Source: Salsipaludibacter albus
Lineage (GTDB): Bacteria > Actinomycetota > Nitriliruptoria > Nitriliruptorales > Nitriliruptoraceae
DNA length: 47,078 nt
Assembly: GCF_019798055.1 (NCBI RefSeq)
Contig: NZ_JAHOPH010000005.1
Span: forward strand, 142,426 to 189,503
Reading direction: 5' to 3'
The notes under the pieces are model-generated. The model was not told where the DNA came from. It searched no databases and worked only from the letters and a program-made list of their open reading frames with translations. Position numbers and translations under genes: made by a program. The first letter of the stretch is position 1, and each line of letters begins with the position of its first letter. Of the stretch, positions 21,994 through 29,343 are shown in pieces.

Positions 21994-22538
21994 GCGGTGC
22001 GGGAACCCCCACCCACCTCGTCGCCCGCCGCGACGACCACCGCGACGACCACCGCGAGGCCCGGATCGATCTGCAGGCCCAGGGCGGTTTCGTCGCGGGA
22101 GGCGAGACGCTGCTCCTCGGCAGCCTCGTGTTCCTGGTCGGCGTCCTGCTGGCGGTCAACGCCTGGAACGTGGTCGATGCGAGGATGTCCACCGACGCGG
22201 TCGCCCGGGAGGTCGCCCGCACCCTGGTCGAGGCCGACGGCGGCCCCGCCCTGGAGGCGCGTCTCGACGATGTCGCATCCGCCACCCTGGCCGCGATGGG
22301 GCGGGACGGGACACCGCGGCTGGCCTACCTCGACCCGTCCGGCAGGGAGGTCTCGGACCCGGCGGTCCTGGTGCAGCGCTGTGCCCGGGTCACCGTCCGG
22401 GCGACCATCACCATCACCACCGCCCGGCTGCCGTTCGTGGGCACCTGGGGCACCCCGTGGACCATCACCGGACAGCACCACGAGATCGTCGACCCGTACC
22501 GGTCGGGACTCGCCGGGGAGGCCACCTGTGGGTCGTGA
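21990..22538 (+). CDS. TadE-family-like membrane protein
   Basis: 182 aa. A His/Asp/Arg-rich N-terminus of about 25 residues (DDHRDDHREARIDLQ), then a hydrophobic helix LLLGSLVFLVGVLLAVNAWNVVDARM, then an exported domain with AVAREVARTLVEADG and Thr/Ile-rich strands. Layout and position fit a TadE/TadF-like protein. The ATG overlaps the preceding TGA by 4 nt; its end overlaps the next gene by 11 nt. Confidence 0.5.
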   Translation: MSGAGTPTHLVARRDDHRDDHREARIDLQAQGGFVAGGETLLLGSLVFLVGVLLAVNAWNVVDARMSTDAVAREVARTLVEADGGPALEARLDDVASATLAAMGRDGTPRLAYLDPSGREVSDPAVLVQRCARVTVRATITITTARLPFVGTWGTPWTITGQHHEIVDPYRSGLAGEATCGS

Positions 22539-22959
22539 CCGCCGACACGAGGACGGCAACACGCTCATCCTGATGCCGATCGGGGTGCTGATCGTGCTCG
22601 CACTGTCCGCGATCGCGGTCGACTCCGCGCTGGTCTACCGGGCCCAGTCCGAGCTCGACGCGGCCGCGGCCGGGCTGGTCAACGACGCGGCCGCCGCCGT
22701 CGACCAGGCCTCCTTCTTCGACACCGACACCGGGATCGTGATCGACCCGTCCACGCTCGACACGCTCGCACGTCGACACGCCGCCGTGGCCGACGACCTC
22801 GACGCCACCTGTCGTGCCACCGTCACCACCACCGGAGACGAGCCGGTCGTCACCGCCGACTGCACCGGCACCGCCCGCACGATCTTCCGCGGCGTGGTCG
22901 GCGCCGCCACCGACGTCGACGTCACCACGACGGCGACGGCCACCCTGCGCCGCGGCTGA
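22528..22959 (+). CDS. TadG-like pilus-assembly protein
   Basis: 143 aa. HEDGNTLILMPIGVLIVLAL then AIAVDSALVYRAQSELDAAAAG is the TadE/TadG N-terminal signature (E-x-G, helix, then a D-x-A-L-V-x-R-x-Q-L-x-x-A-A-x-A-A heptad), here shortened to the N-terminal domain plus a small Thr-rich exported part with two Cys. The GTG start has GGGGAGG 6 nt upstream. It is truncated relative to full TadG proteins, which carry a von Willebrand A domain. Confidence 0.65.
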   Translation: MGRDRRHEDGNTLILMPIGVLIVLALSAIAVDSALVYRAQSELDAAAAGLVNDAAAAVDQASFFDTDTGIVIDPSTLDTLARRHAAVADDLDATCRATVTTTGDEPVVTADCTGTARTIFRGVVGAATDVDVTTTATATLRRG

Positions 22960-22982
22960 CCCACCACCCCGGGGAGGCAGGT

Positions 22983-23006
22983 CCGGCCAGTTTCGAGCGG
23001 GGCCGG
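22983..23006. terminator. Possible hairpin between convergent genes
   Basis: CCGGCC and GGCCGG, separated by 12 nt, lie between the TadG-like stop and the stop of the minus-strand gene. The stem is short, so this is only a candidate. Confidence 0.25.
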
Positions 23007-23621
23007 TCAGGAGGGTTGGTCGTCGAGCCCGTCGGGATCGGCCCACAGCGCGTCGTCGTCGGCATCCGGCGCCGTGGGGGCGAGACGCTCGATCAGGCCG
23101 AGGTCGTCGGAGAACTCCAGCACCTGCAGCACCTCGTCGTCACCGTCGACATGGGCCACGCCGACCGGCGCCCACGTCTGTGTCGCGGCCCGCTCCCACA
23201 GGACCCCCAGCGCGCGGTCGTCGTCGACGGCCCGGGTCAGCAGCACGCTCGGCCGCCGGTCCCACAGGTCCCCGATCGCGGGGTCGAGGTCACGCAGGCC
23301 GGACGAGAGTCCGAGCACCTCGCAGTCCGGGGCCGACAGCTCGCCGAGCCCCTCCAGGTCTCGGGCGTTGAACGCCTCCACGAGGGCGTCGACCAGGTCG
23401 TCGTCGCGCACCGGGGTCCACGAGTCGACTTCGGTCGGAAGCTCCTCGTCGCCCGCCAGGATGTGCATGCCGTCGGCCAGTTCTCGCTCCCCCACGGCGA
23501 AGGACTCGTCCGTGCCGTCGTCGGACGACTCCGCGCGGTCCGACGAAGCCTCGTCCACCTGGTCGACGAGTCGATCGACGCGTGCCTGCGCCGTGGCCTC
23601 GTGCCGGTCGAACGGATCCAT
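23007..23621 (-). CDS. Acidic protein, possibly NTF2-like
   Basis: 204 aa, strongly acidic (runs of Asp/Glu/Ser in the first 60 residues and at the C-terminus). The block LVDALVEAFNARDLEGLGELSAPDCEVLG is typical of SnoaL/NTF2-like entry helices, but the rest is too divergent to be sure. AAGGAGG lies 5 nt before the ATG, one of the strongest ribosome-binding sites here. Function unknown. Confidence 0.55.
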   Translation of the reverse strand: MDPFDRHEATAQARVDRLVDQVDEASSDRAESSDDGTDESFAVGERELADGMHILAGDEELPTEVDSWTPVRDDDLVDALVEAFNARDLEGLGELSAPDCEVLGLSSGLRDLDPAIGDLWDRRPSVLLTRAVDDDRALGVLWERAATQTWAPVGVAHVDGDDEVLQVLEFSDDLGLIERLAPTAPDADDDALWADPDGLDDQPS

Positions 23622-23830
23622 GGCATCCTCCTTCGGCCGACCACGGGGCGGGGGTGACCCGTGGCACCGGTGACGCCGGGCACCATCGTGGCAGGCCCGG
23701 CCCCTCCGGGCAACCGGTCCGGCGATCGATTCGGTCGTGGCCGGTGGCCGCCCAGCACCCCACGGCCTGATGCGACCCGCCGCTGCGCCATATCGTGAGG
23801 CCGCGGCCACCACGCACAGGAGCCTGCGCG

Positions 23831-26632
23831 ATGCCCTCGGGCCCCACCACCCACGACCATGCCCTGCCCGACGGCACCACCGTCCACATCCGCCCGATGA
23901 CCCCGGCGGACGCCCCGTTGCTGCTCGCGATGTGGGACCGGACGTCGCCGCGGTCGCGACAGCTGCGCTTCCACGGTGCCTACGACCTCGACGAGCGCAA
24001 CGTCGGGCTGTTCACCGACTACGACCCGCGCTGGCAACTGGCACTGGCGGCGACGACCGGGCGGGACCACGACGAGCGACTGGTCGGCGTGTCCCGCTAC
24101 GTGATCGATCAGGACCAGCCCACCCACGCCGAGTTCGCCGCCCTGGTCGAGGACGCCCACCAGGGACGCGGGATCGGGTCGGCCCTGGTCCGTCACGTCG
24201 CCGAGGCCGCCCACGAGGCCGGGGTCCGGGTGCTGTCGGGTGACGTCCTGGCCGACAACGAGTCCATGCTGCGGCTCATCCGTGACCTGGGCCTGCGCCA
24301 CACCGATCGGCGCGCGTCCGAAGTGGTCCGCAGCGACCTCGACCTCGACCTCGGCGAGGACTTCCTCCGGGTCGTCGACGACCAGGAGCGCACGGCCGCC
24401 CGTGCGGCCGTGCACCGCTTCCTGCGTCCGTCCTCGGTGGCGGTCGTCGGCGCCTCCCGCGACCCCGATTCGTTGTCGGGGATGCTGCTCGCCAACCTGG
24501 TCGCGGGCGAGTTCGCCGGTCCGGTCTTCCCGGTCAACCCGCACACGTCCGAGGTCGCGGGCCTCGCCAGCCATGCGCGCCTGGCCGACCTGCCCCAGGT
24601 CCCGGAGCTGGTCGTCGTCACGCTGCCCGCGCCCCTGGTCAACGACGTGGTCGACGAGGCTGCGGCACTCGGCGTCCACGCCGTGTGCATCATCTCGGCC
24701 GGGTTCGCCGACGACGGCGAGGAGGGCTGGCAGCGACAGGCCGACCTGCTGCGACGCGCGCGCGGCCACGGGCTGCGCATCGTCGGCCCGAACTGCATGG
24801 GCGTGATGAACGTCGACCCGGCCGTCTCCCTCAACGCCACGCTCACGCCCCGGGTGCCACCGCACGGACGCACCGCCGTGCTGTCCCAGTCCGGCGTGCT
24901 CGGGACGACGATCCTCGACGCGGCCGCGGCCCGCGGCATCGGGGTCTCCAGCTTCGTGTCGGTCGGCAACAAGGCCGACATCTCCGGCAACGACCTGCTG
25001 CGGTGGTGGGAGACCGACCCGGACACCGACCAGGTGCTGCTCTACCTCGAGTCGTTCGGCAACCCCCGAACCTTCAGCCGGATCGCCCGTCGGATCGGAC
25101 GTCACAAGACCATCGTCGCCGTCAAGGCGGCCCGCAGTGCCGCGGGGGCCCGCGTGGCGGCCCGCGGCACGCGGACCGACCCGGGCGCCGACCAGGCGGT
25201 GGACGCCCTGTTCGCCCAGACCGGGGTGATCCGGACCGACACGCTGCCGGAACTGCTCGACGTCGCGCAGCTGCTGGCCACGCAGCCGCTGCCGTCGGGG
25301 CCGGCCGTCGGCGTGGTCACCAACTCGGGGGGGCCGGGGATCCTCGCGGCTGACGCACTCGAGGCGAACGGGCTGGTCGTTGCGACCCTCTCCGCCGACA
25401 CCCGCGCCCGACTGGCCCCGCACGTGGGCGAGGCCGCGGCCGACGACCCGGTCGACGTCCGACCCGGCGGCACCGTCGAGGACTTCGGCGCCGCCGTCCG
25501 CATCGTCGGTGACAGCCCCGAGGTCGATGCCGTCCTGGCCATCATGGTCCCGCTGCCCAACCAGCACCCCGACGAGGTCGCCCGGGCCCTGGTCCGGGCC
25601 CGCGACGAGCTCGACGAGGACACTCCCATGGTCGTGGTCATGATGACCCCGGACGGCCAGGTCCCCCACGGGCTCCCGGCGGCCGGGATCCCGTGCCATC
25701 CCTTCCCGGAGTCGGCGGCGGCGGCGCTGGGGCGGGTCGCGCTGCACGCTGCCTGGCGCCGACGACCCCTCGGCCGGGTGGTCGTCCCCGACGACGTCGA
25801 CCGCACCCGCGCACGGCGCCTGGTGGAGCGTGCGATCGCGACCACCCCCGGGATGGCGACGGCACACCCGTCCGCCCGCAGCGCCTGGCTCGACCCGGTC
25901 GACGCGCACGCGGTGCTGGACGCCTACGCCATCCCGCGTCCGGAGGCACGATTCGTCACCACGCCAGACGGTGCGGCCGACGCCTTCGACCAGCTCGACG
26001 GACCGGTGGTGGTCAAGATCGTCGACGGCAAGCCACCCGACACCATGCTGGACACGGTCGAGGCCGGGCGGCGATCCCGACGGGCCGCCGCGGCCGGGGC
26101 CCGTGACCTGATCACCCGGCGCGAAGCGGGACTGGCCGACGACGTCCCGGACCGGTTCACCCACCCGATCGCCCCGGTCCAGTCGTCGGACCATCCCGAC
26201 GTGCTGACCGGCCACGGGCCGGGCTGTCGCCTGCTGGTCCAGGAGATGGAGGACGGCACCGAGCTGTCCGTGTCGGTGCACCACGACCCGGTGTTCGGCC
26301 CGATCGTGGTGACCGGGCTGGGCGGGGACCTCGCCGACCTGGTCGACGACCGCGCCGCACGGATCACCCCGCTGACCGACCGGGACGTCGAGGAGATGCT
26401 GTCGGACCTGCGGATCCGTCCGGTGCTCGACGGCTGGCGCGGGACGCCCGCGGCCGACCTCGATGCCCTGGTCGACCTGCTGGTCCGGGTGAACGCCCTG
26501 GTCGAGGACCTGCCCGAGGTCGTCGAGGTCGCCATGAACCCGGTGTTCGTCGGGCCCGGCGGCGTGTCCGTCGCCGACGTCCGCATCCGGGTGGCGCCGG
26601 TCCCCCGGCACGCTCCGGCCGCCACCCCCTGA
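23831..26632 (+). CDS. GNAT acetyltransferase fused to acyl-CoA synthetase (NDP-forming)-like domains (Pat-type)
   Basis: 933 aa. The N-terminal GNAT domain (about 10-175) has the acyl-CoA loop DAHQGRGIGSAL with Q111-G116. It is followed by a CoA-binding domain (SVAVVGASRDPDS), a ligase-CoA domain (FVSVGNKADISGNDLL) and a C-terminal ATP-grasp-like part (LVQEMEDGTELSVSV; VEVAMNPVFV). This is the architecture of Pat protein-lysine acetyltransferases, with GNAT at the N-terminus. The loop that normally carries the catalytic phospho-His (SHTGALAG) is RGTRTDPG at 445-452, so the synthetase part should be non-catalytic and probably senses ligand. ATG at 23831 has CAGGAG 8 nt upstream. Likely regulates acyl-CoA metabolism by acetylating synthetases. 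Confidence 0.85.
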   Translation: MPSGPTTHDHALPDGTTVHIRPMTPADAPLLLAMWDRTSPRSRQLRFHGAYDLDERNVGLFTDYDPRWQLALAATTGRDHDERLVGVSRYVIDQDQPTHAEFAALVEDAHQGRGIGSALVRHVAEAAHEAGVRVLSGDVLADNESMLRLIRDLGLRHTDRRASEVVRSDLDLDLGEDFLRVVDDQERTAARAAVHRFLRPSSVAVVGASRDPDSLSGMLLANLVAGEFAGPVFPVNPHTSEVAGLASHARLADLPQVPELVVVTLPAPLVNDVVDEAAALGVHAVCIISAGFADDGEEGWQRQADLLRRARGHGLRIVGPNCMGVMNVDPAVSLNATLTPRVPPHGRTAVLSQSGVLGTTILDAAAARGIGVSSFVSVGNKADISGNDLLRWWETDPDTDQVLLYLESFGNPRTFSRIARRIGRHKTIVAVKAARSAAGARVAARGTRTDPGADQAVDALFAQTGVIRTDTLPELLDVAQLLATQPLPSGPAVGVVTNSGGPGILAADALEANGLVVATLSADTRARLAPHVGEAAADDPVDVRPGGTVEDFGAAVRIVGDSPEVDAVLAIMVPLPNQHPDEVARALVRARDELDEDTPMVVVMMTPDGQVPHGLPAAGIPCHPFPESAAAALGRVALHAAWRRRPLGRVVVPDDVDRTRARRLVERAIATTPGMATAHPSARSAWLDPVDAHAVLDAYAIPRPEARFVTTPDGAADAFDQLDGPVVVKIVDGKPPDTMLDTVEAGRRSRRAAAAGARDLITRREAGLADDVPDRFTHPIAPVQSSDHPDVLTGHGPGCRLLVQEMEDGTELSVSVHHDPVFGPIVVTGLGGDLADLVDDRAARITPLTDRDVEEMLSDLRIRPVLDGWRGTPAADLDALVDLLVRVNALVEDLPEVVEVAMNPVFVGPGGVSVADVRIRVAPVPRHAPAATP

Positions 26633-26690
26633 CGGTCGGACCGTCTCCCGGCGCCGTCCCCGGCGCCGGTGCAACCCCGGCCCGTAACAA

Positions 26691-26739
26691 CCGTTGCAAC
26701 GGGTCGGGTTGGTCCCCACGACGAGGCCACACCACAGTC
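26691..26739 (+). promoter_or_regulatory. Candidate operator and promoter of the sulfur operon
   Basis: The 163-nt gap upstream of cysH holds a perfect 12-bp palindrome CCGTTGCAACGG at 26691-26702. TTGGTC (26710-26715 region) and CACAGT (26733-26738), about 18 nt apart, could be -35/-10. A palindrome just upstream of the -35 is a natural regulator site. Right after the preceding stop, GACGGTC/GACCGTC at 26631-26645 may be a short terminator hairpin. Confidence 0.35.
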
Positions 26740-26823
26740 ATGGCCGTGGACGAGCGGCAACCGCCGCGTCCTCGCCATGACCAGGAGCTCCCCCCGTGCA
26801 GGCCAGCACCCTCCGCTCGGTGA
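26740..26823 (+). CDS. Possible 27-aa leader ORF overlapping cysH start
   Basis: An ATG lies 1 nt after the candidate -10 (CACAGT), opening a 27-codon frame that ends 28 nt inside cysH. Codon 20, over the cysH start codon, is its only Cys codon. Cysteine-containing leader peptides attenuate some mycobacterial sulfur operons, but those have several consecutive Cys codons; this one has a single Cys. It may be chance. Confidence 0.2.
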   Translation: MAVDERQPPRPRHDQELPPCRPAPSAR

Positions 26824-27656
26824 CCCGGGGCGTCGACGACGTCCTCGACGGCGCCGGTGCCACGCCCGACCCGGGGCTGGCCGCGGTGGGTCGACGGGCC
26901 CGCCACGCCGGGGCGCTCGATGGCCTCCATCGTCGGGTCCAGGACGCCAACGACCGGCTGGTCGCTCGCGGCGCCGACGCAGCCGACGTGCTCCGCTGGG
27001 CGGCCGGCACCATCCCGCGGTTCGCCGCCACCTCCTCGTTCGGGGTGGACTCGGCCGTGCTGCTCCACCTGCTGTCACGCCACGCCCCCGACACGCCCGT
27101 CATCTTCCTCGACACCGGCCTGCACTTCCCGGAGACGCTCGCCCACCGCGACCGACTGGCCGAACAGTTCGGGTTGGACGTCATCTCGGTGACCCCGTCG
27201 TTGACGGTCGAGGACCAGCGCCGCCTGTTCGCCTCCCGGCTGTCGTCCACCGACCCCGACACCTGCTGCATGCTCCGCAAGGACCTCCCGCTGACCGCCG
27301 CCCTCGCCGCCGTCGACGGCTGGGCGACCGGCGTCCGCCGGGGCCAGACCGCGAGCCGGGCCGACGTGCCGCTGCTCAGCACGACCGTGAAGGGCGACCG
27401 GACCCTGGTCAAGGTGGCGCCGCTGGCGACCTGGACGCCCGGCGACGTCGCGGACTACCGACGGACCCACGACCTGCCGGCACATCCGTTGGAGGCGAAG
27501 GGCTACCGCTCGATCGGCTGCTGGCCGTGCACGCGTCCGACCGCGCCCGACGAGGACGCCCGCGCCGGACGCTGGGCCGACAGCGACCGGACCGAGTGCG
27601 GCATCCACGTCGACTCCGACGGCCGACTGGTGCGCACGGACGGCGCGGCGTCATGA
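26796..27656 (+). CDS. cysH: Phosphoadenylyl/adenylyl-sulfate reductase
   Basis: 286 aa. Reduces activated sulfate (APS or PAPS) to sulfite with thioredoxin. P-loop-like SSFGVDSAVLLHLL near residue 80; catalytic Cys268 in ECGIH at the C-terminus. The [4Fe-4S] motif is present: C157-C158 (DTCCMLRK) and C242-x2-C245 (GCWPCTRP). That cluster is typical of the APS-using (assimilatory, actinobacterial/plant-type) branch rather than E. coli PAPS reductase. GTG start with AGGAG 8 nt upstream. It overlaps the next gene by ATGA. Sulfate activation genes are not in the window. Confidence 0.93.
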   Translation: MQASTLRSVTRGVDDVLDGAGATPDPGLAAVGRRARHAGALDGLHRRVQDANDRLVARGADAADVLRWAAGTIPRFAATSSFGVDSAVLLHLLSRHAPDTPVIFLDTGLHFPETLAHRDRLAEQFGLDVISVTPSLTVEDQRRLFASRLSSTDPDTCCMLRKDLPLTAALAAVDGWATGVRRGQTASRADVPLLSTTVKGDRTLVKVAPLATWTPGDVADYRRTHDLPAHPLEAKGYRSIGCWPCTRPTAPDEDARAGRWADSDRTECGIHVDSDGRLVRTDGAAS

Positions 27657-28444
27657 GCCAGTTCGGCTACGTCGTCGCCCTCGAGCTCCACGACCGCACC
27701 GCCGTCCTGGTGGGTGGCGGACGCGAGGCCGTCCATCGGCTCGACGCCCTGCTCGCGGCGGGGGCCCGGGTCCGGCTGGTCACGCCCGACCCGTCCGACG
27801 AGCTCCGGGTCGCCGTCGAGGCCGCCGGCGACCGGGTCACGTGGCACGACCGGGACTACCGCGACGGGGACCTGGCGGACACCACGATCGCGATCGCCAC
27901 CGGCGAGGACGACGGGACCGATGTGGCGGCCCTGTGGGACGAGTCGCGACGACGCCACGTCACCACGTCGGTCCTCGACGACCTCGACCACACCGACTTC
28001 GCCCAGCCCGCCCTGGTGCGCCGGGGCGACCTGCGCATCGCCATCTCGACCGGCGGATCCGCCCCCGCGCTGGCACGCCGCTACCGCGAGGACCTCGAGG
28101 TGCACTACGGCCCGGAGCACGCCGACCTCGTCGACGCCGCGGCCGAGGCCAGGGACCGGGCAGGTCGTCGTCCCGTCTCGTTCGAGCGCTGGGCCGGGAG
28201 GTGGTCGTGCGCCGTCTGGGACCTGCACGGCCTGGCACGCCGGGTCCGCGAGGGCGGCCGCGCCGGCGTGGTCGACCACCTCGTCACCACCCTGCTGCCG
28301 CCCGCCACGACCGACCCGGCCGCCGTGCCGGACAGGACCGGGACGGACCGGGACGACGACGTCCACGGCGAGCTGAGGCCCCGCCCGACCAAGGGCGAGG
28401 TCGACCCGGCCGACGACGCAGCCACACGACAGGACGCCGCATGA
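27653..28444 (+). CDS. Precorrin-2 dehydrogenase / sirohydrochlorin ferrochelatase (siroheme synthase N-terminal half)
   Basis: 263 aa. NAD-binding AVLVGGGREAVHRLDALLAAGA, then QPALVRRGDLRIAISTGGSAPALARRYRE, the CysG-N/Met8p signature. It oxidises precorrin-2 and inserts iron to form siroheme, the cofactor of the sulfite reductase two genes downstream. The last 40 residues (TTDPAAV... region) are charged and probably disordered. In E. coli this activity is fused to the methyltransferase in CysG; here the two halves are separate adjacent genes. Both junctions are ATGA overlaps. Confidence 0.9.
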   Translation: MSQFGYVVALELHDRTAVLVGGGREAVHRLDALLAAGARVRLVTPDPSDELRVAVEAAGDRVTWHDRDYRDGDLADTTIAIATGEDDGTDVAALWDESRRRHVTTSVLDDLDHTDFAQPALVRRGDLRIAISTGGSAPALARRYREDLEVHYGPEHADLVDAAAEARDRAGRRPVSFERWAGRWSCAVWDLHGLARRVREGGRAGVVDHLVTTLLPPATTDPAAVPDRTGTDRDDDVHGELRPRPTKGEVDPADDAATRQDAA

Positions 28445-29343
28445 CCCGCCAGACCACGCCCCGCCGTGACCCGTTCGACCTGGCCGCCCGGCTCGGCCTG
28501 GACGGGGCCCGACCGGGCTGGGTGCACCTGGTCGGTGCCGGCCCCGGCGATCCGGGCCTGCTGACCCTGCGTGGTGCGGCCCTGCTGGGCTCGGCCGACC
28601 TCGTGGCCTACGACCGGCTGGCCGACCCACGCCTGCTCGACCTGCTCCCGACCGGTGCCGAGGCCGTCCGGGTCGGCAAGAACCCCGACCGGTCGTGCCG
28701 CGAGCGCACCTGGACCCAGGACGAGATCACGACCCTGCTGGTCCAGGCCGCCCGCGAGGGCAAGGCGGTGGTCCGGCTCAAGGGTGGCGACCCGTTCGTG
28801 TTCGGCCGGGGCGGCGAGGAAGCCCTCGCCTGCCGCGAGGCCGGTGTCCCGTTCGAGGTCGTCTCGGGCGTGTCCTCGGCCGTCGCGGGCCCGGCCGCAG
28901 CCGGCATCCCGGTCACGCACCGGGGCCTCGCCACCGGCGTGGCGTTCGTCACCGGCCACGAGGACCCCGCCAAGCCCACCAGCCAGGTCGACTGGGAGTC
29001 GCTGGCCCGCTTCCACGGGACGTTGGTCTTCCTGATGGGCGTGCGCAACGCCCCCGAGATCTGCAGCCGGCTGCGTGAGCACGGCCGGGACGACGCCACG
29101 CCGGCCGCGGTCGTGCAGTGGGCGACGACCCCCCGGCAACGCGTCCTGCACACGACCCTGGCCAGCCTGCCCGACGACCTGGCCGGCAGCGGCATGGGCT
29201 CGCCGGCCACGATCGTGGTCGGCGACGTGGCGGCCGTCGGCCGCCTGCTCGGCCCGCCCGCCGAGCCGGCCCGGCGGACCACCACCACGCCCGCTGCTCC
29301 CCCCGTCCCGACGACCGTCGACGCACCGAAGGTGCCCGCATGA
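28441..29343 (+). CDS. cobA: Uroporphyrinogen-III C-methyltransferase
   Basis: 300 aa. Adds two methyl groups to uroporphyrinogen III to give precorrin-2, substrate for the preceding gene product. Motifs: VHLVGAGPGDPGLLTLRGA, ADLVAYDRL, VVRLKGGDPFVFGRGGEE, GIPVTHRG and FVTGHEDP. The C-terminal 30 residues are Pro/Ala-rich. ATGA overlaps on both sides fix its place in the sulfur operon, so siroheme supply is presumably its main job here, although MetH also needs a corrinoid made from precorrin-2. Confidence 0.94.
   Translation: MTRQTTPRRDPFDLAARLGLDGARPGWVHLVGAGPGDPGLLTLRGAALLGSADLVAYDRLADPRLLDLLPTGAEAVRVGKNPDRSCRERTWTQDEITTLLVQAAREGKAVVRLKGGDPFVFGRGGEEALACREAGVPFEVVSGVSSAVAGPAAAGIPVTHRGLATGVAFVTGHEDPAKPTSQVDWESLARFHGTLVFLMGVRNAPEICSRLREHGRDDATPAAVVQWATTPRQRVLHTTLASLPDDLAGSGMGSPATIVVGDVAAVGRLLGPPAEPARRTTTTPAAPPVPTTVDAPKVPA

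Noticed and set aside
23237-26719. 1160-aa open frame antisense to the GNAT/acyl-CoA-synthetase gene
   Set aside because: Shadow frame with compositional bias only; the plus strand has GNAT and ligase motifs.
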